Assembly (NCBI RefSeq): GCF_042643355.1
Contig: NZ_JBHRSS010000003.1
Coordinates: 620,001-684,000, forward strand
Length of the DNA: 64,000 nt
Direction: 5' to 3'
Origin: Salinisphaera aquimarina
GTDB taxonomy: Bacteria > Pseudomonadota > Gammaproteobacteria > Nevskiales > Salinisphaeraceae
How positions within the stretch are numbered: the first letter of the stretch is position 1; the number at the start of each line of letters is the position of its first letter. Position numbers and translations under genes: made by a program. Shown piece by piece: positions 60,193-64,000 of the stretch. The notes below the pieces were generated by a model. The model saw only the letters and a program-made list of their open reading frames with translations, was not told where the DNA came from and did not search any database.

Positions 60193-62100
60193 ATGCGCGA
60201 TATCCTGACCAAACTGCTGGCGTTTGCGCTCGGCGGGCTGATTCTCTACACGTCGGCGGTCGGTCCGTTCGAGAGCCTGATGCAGCGGGCGCTGTTTCTG
60301 GCGCTGGTGCTGCTGCTGGGCCTGACGATCTATCCGCTGGGCAAGAATACCCGCTGGCGGAGCATTGGGATTGTTGTGGACACGGCCCTGGCTGCCGGGG
60401 TGATCGTGTCCTGCGGCTATGTGGCCATGCACCACGAACGCATCCTCACCGAGCTGCCCTGGGCGACGCCCGGCGACATGTTCCTGACCGGCATTCTGCT
60501 GGTGACCATTCTGGATCTGTCGCGGCGCGCGATCGGGGTGATCTTTCCGCTGATGGTCATCGCGGGCCTGGCCTACGCCTTCCTGGGTTCGATGATTCCC
60601 GGCCCGCTCGGGCATCGCGGATTCGGCCTGGCGTTTGTCACCGAAACCATCTACCTCGGCGACCTGGGCGTGTGGGGCATGCTGGTCGGGGTGGCCGCGA
60701 CCACGATCGCCGCCTTCGTGCTGTTCGGCTGCATGCTGCTGCATACCGGCGGCGGCCAGGCCTTCATGGATCTGGCGCTGCGCGTGAGCGGGCGCTCGCC
60801 CGGCGGCGCGGCGAAAGTGGCGACCGTAGCGTCGGGCCTGTTCGGCATGGTCAGTGGCAGCGCGGTGGCCAATGTGGCCACGACCGGCAACTTCACCATT
60901 CCCATGATGAAGCGCCTGAACTATCCGGCACCGTTCGCCGCCGGCGTCGAAGCGGTCGCCTCCACCGGCGGCCAGATCGCGCCACCCATTCTGGGCGCCG
61001 CCGCGTTCATCATGGCGGAAATCCTCGGCGAGAGTTATGTCCGCATCGCCCTGGCGGCCCTGCTGCCGGCGTTGCTGTTCTATCTCGGGGTTTTCCTGAC
61101 CATTCATATGGTGGCGCGCCGGCGCCAGCTCCGGGTCGTGCCCGCCGAGGACATGCCCAGCTGGACGAACGTGCTGCGCCCCGCGCGTATCGTGCCGATT
61201 CTTGCCGCACTGGGCGGCCTGTTCTATGGCGTGCTCACCGGCCGCTCGATCCAGACCGCCGCGTTCTTCGGCATTGTCATGACCGTCGTGTCGTATACGC
61301 TGTTCGCGCTGCTGGCCGGCACCGGCCCGCGCGAGATTCTTTCACGCCTGCTCGACGGTGTCACCGATGCCGGCACGGGTATGGTCATCATCGGCGTGCT
61401 GCTGGCGGGCGCGCAGATTCTGGTGGCGATGATCGGCATGACCGGTATCGGCGTCACCCTGGCCGGGTTGATCGTGGATGTCGGCGGCCAGTCATTGCCG
61501 CTGGTGGCACTCATCGTCGGCGGCGTCTGTCTGGTTCTCGGCATGGGCATTCCGACCACGGCGGCCTATGTGCTGGTGGCGTCCGTGCTCGCGCCGGCAC
61601 TGACTCAGATCGGGGTCGAGCCGCTGGTCGCGCACCTGTTCGTGTTCTATTTCGCCACCCTGTCGGTGATCACGCCGCCGGTGTGCGTCGCGGTGTTCGT
61701 GGCGTCGGGCATCGCCCAGACCAACTGGCTGCCGGCGGCGCTGGAAGCGGTCCGTCTGGCCGCTGCGATATACGTCATCCCGTTTCTGCTGCTGATCTAC
61801 CCCGCGCTGGCCGGTTTCGGCAGCTGGTGGGCGATCGTACTGGCGGCCTGTCAGGGCGTGATGTTCGTCATCGCCTTTTCCGCACTGATGTCGCGCGTGT
61901 CGATAACCGGCCGCCCGCTTGCCGACATCGCGGCGCTGACGATCGCGGTCGCGCTGGCGCTCACCCCGGGCTGGCTCAGCACGGCGGCCGCCTTTGCGGT
62001 GCTCGCCGGTCTGTATGTCTACCACCATCGTCATGCACCGCACGCACCGGATAACTCCGCCGGCTGCCAGGGCGCTCGAACCGGCGAATCCAGCCCATGA
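60193..62100 (+). CDS. TRAP transporter fused permease (DctQM)
   Basis: 635-aa inner-membrane protein in which the small DctQ-like part (about 1-110, four helices) is fused to the large DctM-like part, the usual form for TAXI systems. About sixteen helices. DctM marks include GSAVANVATTGNFTIP, STGGQIAPPILGAAAF, and LGMGIPTTAAYVL. Starts 16 bases after the binding protein; its stop overlaps the next start as ATGA. Confidence 0.9.
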   Translation: MRDILTKLLAFALGGLILYTSAVGPFESLMQRALFLALVLLLGLTIYPLGKNTRWRSIGIVVDTALAAGVIVSCGYVAMHHERILTELPWATPGDMFLTGILLVTILDLSRRAIGVIFPLMVIAGLAYAFLGSMIPGPLGHRGFGLAFVTETIYLGDLGVWGMLVGVAATTIAAFVLFGCMLLHTGGGQAFMDLALRVSGRSPGGAAKVATVASGLFGMVSGSAVANVATTGNFTIPMMKRLNYPAPFAAGVEAVASTGGQIAPPILGAAAFIMAEILGESYVRIALAALLPALLFYLGVFLTIHMVARRRQLRVVPAEDMPSWTNVLRPARIVPILAALGGLFYGVLTGRSIQTAAFFGIVMTVVSYTLFALLAGTGPREILSRLLDGVTDAGTGMVIIGVLLAGAQILVAMIGMTGIGVTLAGLIVDVGGQSLPLVALIVGGVCLVLGMGIPTTAAYVLVASVLAPALTQIGVEPLVAHLFVFYFATLSVITPPVCVAVFVASGIAQTNWLPAALEAVRLAAAIYVIPFLLLIYPALAGFGSWWAIVLAACQGVMFVIAFSALMSRVSITGRPLADIAALTIAVALALTPGWLSTAAAFAVLAGLYVYHHRHAPHAPDNSAGCQGARTGESSP

Positions 62101-63491
62101 CATTTCTTCTGGGCAGTGGCGCGGGATTTTCCGGAGATCGCACCGACGCGGCGATTCCGGTGGTGGCGGAACTGGTTCGCCGTGGCCTGCCCTGCGCGCT
62201 GATCTTCGAGACCCTGGGCGAACGCACCCTGGCGGCCGCGCATCGCGCCATGCGCGACGATCCGGCAGCGGGCTATGAACCGTTGCTGGATGAACTGATC
62301 AGCCCGATACTCGCGGATTGTCTCGATCACGGCATCGCCATACTGGGCAACTTCGGCGCGGCCAATCCACGGGGCGCCTGTGATCGGATCGCCGATATCG
62401 CCGCGCGGCTCGACCGCCCCGACACCCGGATCGGCTGGGTTCAGGGCGACGATATTCTCGATCGGCTCGACGCGGTCGACCTGATCGCCTGGGAAGCCGA
62501 AACACGGGCCCTGCCCCAAGCCGACACGCTGATTTCGGCCAACGTCTATCTGGGCGCCGCGCCGCTGGCAGACGCACTCGCGCAGGGCGCACAGGTCGTG
62601 GTCAGCGGCCGGGTCGCCGATCCGGCGTTGTTTCTGGCGCCGCTCGTGCATCATTTCGGCTGGCGCTGGGACGACTGGGATCGCCTGGCTGCGGGCACGA
62701 TGGCCGGCCATCTGGGTGAATGTGGTGCCCAGGTCACCGGCGGCTATTTCGCCGACCCCGGCTACAAGGATGTCCCCGGCATGGCGCGGCTGGGCTACCC
62801 GATCATCGAAGTCGCCGAAGACGGCGGGCTGATCGTCACCAAGCCTGCCGACACCGGCGGGCTGGTCACCGAGCAGACGGTCAAGGAACAGCTGCTCTAT
62901 GAAGTCCACGATCCGGGGCATTATCTGACCCCGGACGTCGTCGTCGATCTCAGCGCGGTCACGGTGCAGCAATGCGGTCCCGACCGGGTGGCCGTCACCG
63001 GCATCCGGGGCAAACCCGCGCCCGAGCGGCTCAAGACCACGGTCTGCTACGACGGCGGCTACCAGAGCGAGGCCGAAATATCCTACGCCGGCCCCAACGC
63101 GCTGGCACGCGCGCGGCTGGCGGGACAGATCCTGCTCGAGCGTCTTACTTTTCGCGCGCCGCCGGAACTGCGCAAGCGCCTGGATATCATCGGCGCAACC
63201 AGCGTATTCGATGACGACGGGGGCAGCCTGGGGGCTCGCGCCGACGCCGCTGTCGATGGCGATTATCGACTGCGGCTGGCGGTAGAGCACGCCGAGCGCC
63301 GCTGGGTCGAGCGTGCCAGTCAGGAACTGCTCGCGCTCTATTGCGCCGGGCCGGCGGGCGGCGGCGGCGTGCGTAGAAGCTTCCAGCGCCGTGTATGTAC
63401 GGCCTCCTATCTGGTCAAACGCGACGACGTCCACGCCTTCGCGACGCTGCTAGACCCGCTGCGCAGGAGATCGGCCCATGTCGCCAGTTGA
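62097..63491 (+). CDS. AtuA/DUF1446 family protein, N-terminal part
   Basis: 464-aa cytosolic protein corresponding to the large DUF1446 domain of AtuA (acyclic terpene utilisation) proteins. Marks: FLLGSGAGFSGDRTDAA, a core LGNFGAANPRGA, VSGRVADPALFLAPLVHHFGW, GHLGECGAQVTGGYFADPGYKD, and LYEVHDPGHYLTPDVV (each trimmed). No cofactor motif is obvious. In many AtuA proteins this domain is fused to a second, smaller domain; here that domain is the next gene, overlapping by 14 bases. Translationally coupled to the TRAP permease. Confidence 0.85.
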   Translation: MTFLLGSGAGFSGDRTDAAIPVVAELVRRGLPCALIFETLGERTLAAAHRAMRDDPAAGYEPLLDELISPILADCLDHGIAILGNFGAANPRGACDRIADIAARLDRPDTRIGWVQGDDILDRLDAVDLIAWEAETRALPQADTLISANVYLGAAPLADALAQGAQVVVSGRVADPALFLAPLVHHFGWRWDDWDRLAAGTMAGHLGECGAQVTGGYFADPGYKDVPGMARLGYPIIEVAEDGGLIVTKPADTGGLVTEQTVKEQLLYEVHDPGHYLTPDVVVDLSAVTVQQCGPDRVAVTGIRGKPAPERLKTTVCYDGGYQSEAEISYAGPNALARARLAGQILLERLTFRAPPELRKRLDIIGATSVFDDDGGSLGARADAAVDGDYRLRLAVEHAERRWVERASQELLALYCAGPAGGGGVRRSFQRRVCTASYLVKRDDVHAFATLLDPLRRRSAHVAS

Positions 63492-63861
63492 GCCATCGGA
63501 CGACGAGGTCATGGTGCGACTGCAGGAACTGGCGCACGCACGCGCCGGCGACAAGGGCGATCGTCTCAACCTGGCTATGTTTGCCTATCACGCGGCGTAC
63601 TACGACACGCTGCTGGCACAGGTCACCGAAGAGCGCGTCACGGCCCTGTTCTCCCATCGCGGCACCTGCGCGGTGCGTCGCTACCCGATGCCCGGCCTGA
63701 ACGGCATGAACCTCGTGATCGACGATGTCCTCCAGGGCGGCGTCAACGGCGCGCTCAATCTCGATGGCCACGGCAAGACCCTGTCGTTCCTGCTGCTCGG
63801 CATGGACATCCGTATTTCCCGGAAACTTCTGCAGACTCCGGCAACGGGAAAACCCGGGTAG
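63478..63861 (+). CDS. AtuA-related C-terminal domain protein
   Basis: 127-aa protein equivalent to the separate C-terminal domain of AtuA. Diagnostic LAHARAGDKGDRLNLAMFAY near the start, then VTALFSHRGTCAVRRYPMPG and NLVIDDVLQGGVN (trimmed). Starts inside the end of the preceding gene in another frame, so the complete AtuA is made as two chains. No function is established for the domain alone. Last gene in the window. Confidence 0.85.
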   Translation: MSPVEPSDDEVMVRLQELAHARAGDKGDRLNLAMFAYHAAYYDTLLAQVTEERVTALFSHRGTCAVRRYPMPGLNGMNLVIDDVLQGGVNGALNLDGHGKTLSFLLLGMDIRISRKLLQTPATGKPG

Positions 63862-63974
63862 ACGCGGGCATCCGGCCAGTGCGTCGGCTAGCCGGCCGAA
63901 GAATCGCGGCCATTGCCTCATGCGATAGCCCAACCGCCGCCCCGCGCACGTTCGGCGCTGGCGCCTGTTTGGGT

Positions 63975-63980
63975 TAGAAT
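63975..63980 (+). promoter_or_regulatory. -10-like element at the right edge
   Basis: TAGAAT, 20 bases from the window end, with rightward genes expected just beyond. No convincing -35 is seen. Confidence 0.3.
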
Positions 63981-64000
63981 CCGCCGCGATCGGTAAGGAT

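Noticed and set aside
1..64000. CRISPR arrays, rRNA, tRNA and intact insertion sequences
   Set aside because: I looked for regularly spaced repeats, tRNA-like cloverleaves and transposase motifs and saw none.

Overview
The window is GC-rich, densely coding DNA from a gammaproteobacterium. The block dapF-DUF484-xerC next to hslVU, a paired Fur and Zur complement, PEP-CTERM, TRAP and valine-catabolic genes would fit a Salinisphaera-like marine or halophilic bacterium. The genus is a guess from gene content and style; the class is fairly secure. I see no rRNA, tRNA, CRISPR array or intact insertion sequence. About 58 protein genes are supported, plus a few decayed ones.

Layout. 0.1-16 kb: lipoprotein, SDR oxidoreductase, a tartrate/D-malate module (DASS transporter, TtuC/DmlA-type dehydrogenase, divergent DmlR-type LysR), threonine aldolase, a RidA remnant, alpha/beta hydrolase, PEP-CTERM protein, amidase, MATE and MFS transporters, a DapA-family lyase and a diguanylate cyclase. 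16-21.6 kb: lipase-like hydrolase and a PaoABC-like molybdenum hydroxylase operon facing a TetR gene across a promoter with two dyads. 21.8-25.9 kb: a LysR/MFS pair, then almost 2 kb of decayed genes and a structured dispersed repeat. 26-32.8 kb: housekeeping block DUF971, hslU, hslV (with a heat-shock-type promoter), xerC, DUF484, dapF and a copper chaperone, facing merC-zur across a Zur-like box. 33-37.6 kb: branched-chain amino-acid type ABC transporter livGFKHM. 38.4-45.7 kb: a complete valine/isobutyrate degradation operon. 45.8-53.2 kb: a second LivK-type binding protein, a crotonase, a membrane sulfatase-like protein and single-chain pyruvate carboxylase. 53.3-55 kb: TetR and a paired SMR efflux system, separated by a 293-bp element with terminal inverted repeats. 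55-58 kb: Trm112, a two-domain 6-carboxytetrahydropterin-synthase-like protein, dihydroorotase and Fur. 58-64 kb: LysR, a TAXI-type TRAP transporter and an AtuA-family protein split into two genes.

How they fit together. Much of the window is uptake plus catabolism of small acids. The Liv transporter may feed the valine operon (isobutyryl-CoA to propionyl-CoA), pyruvate carboxylase supplies oxaloacetate, the DASS/TtuC pair handles hydroxy-dicarboxylates, and the TRAP/AtuA operon probably handles another, unidentified organic acid. The most unusual material is non-coding: a dispersed hairpin-rich repeat present three times (about 12.2, 25.4-25.9 and 37.8-38.0 kb), and a MITE-like element at 53.9-54.2 kb whose terminal sequence recurs alone behind zur. 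The split AtuA/TAXI operon is the best candidate for an undescribed pathway.
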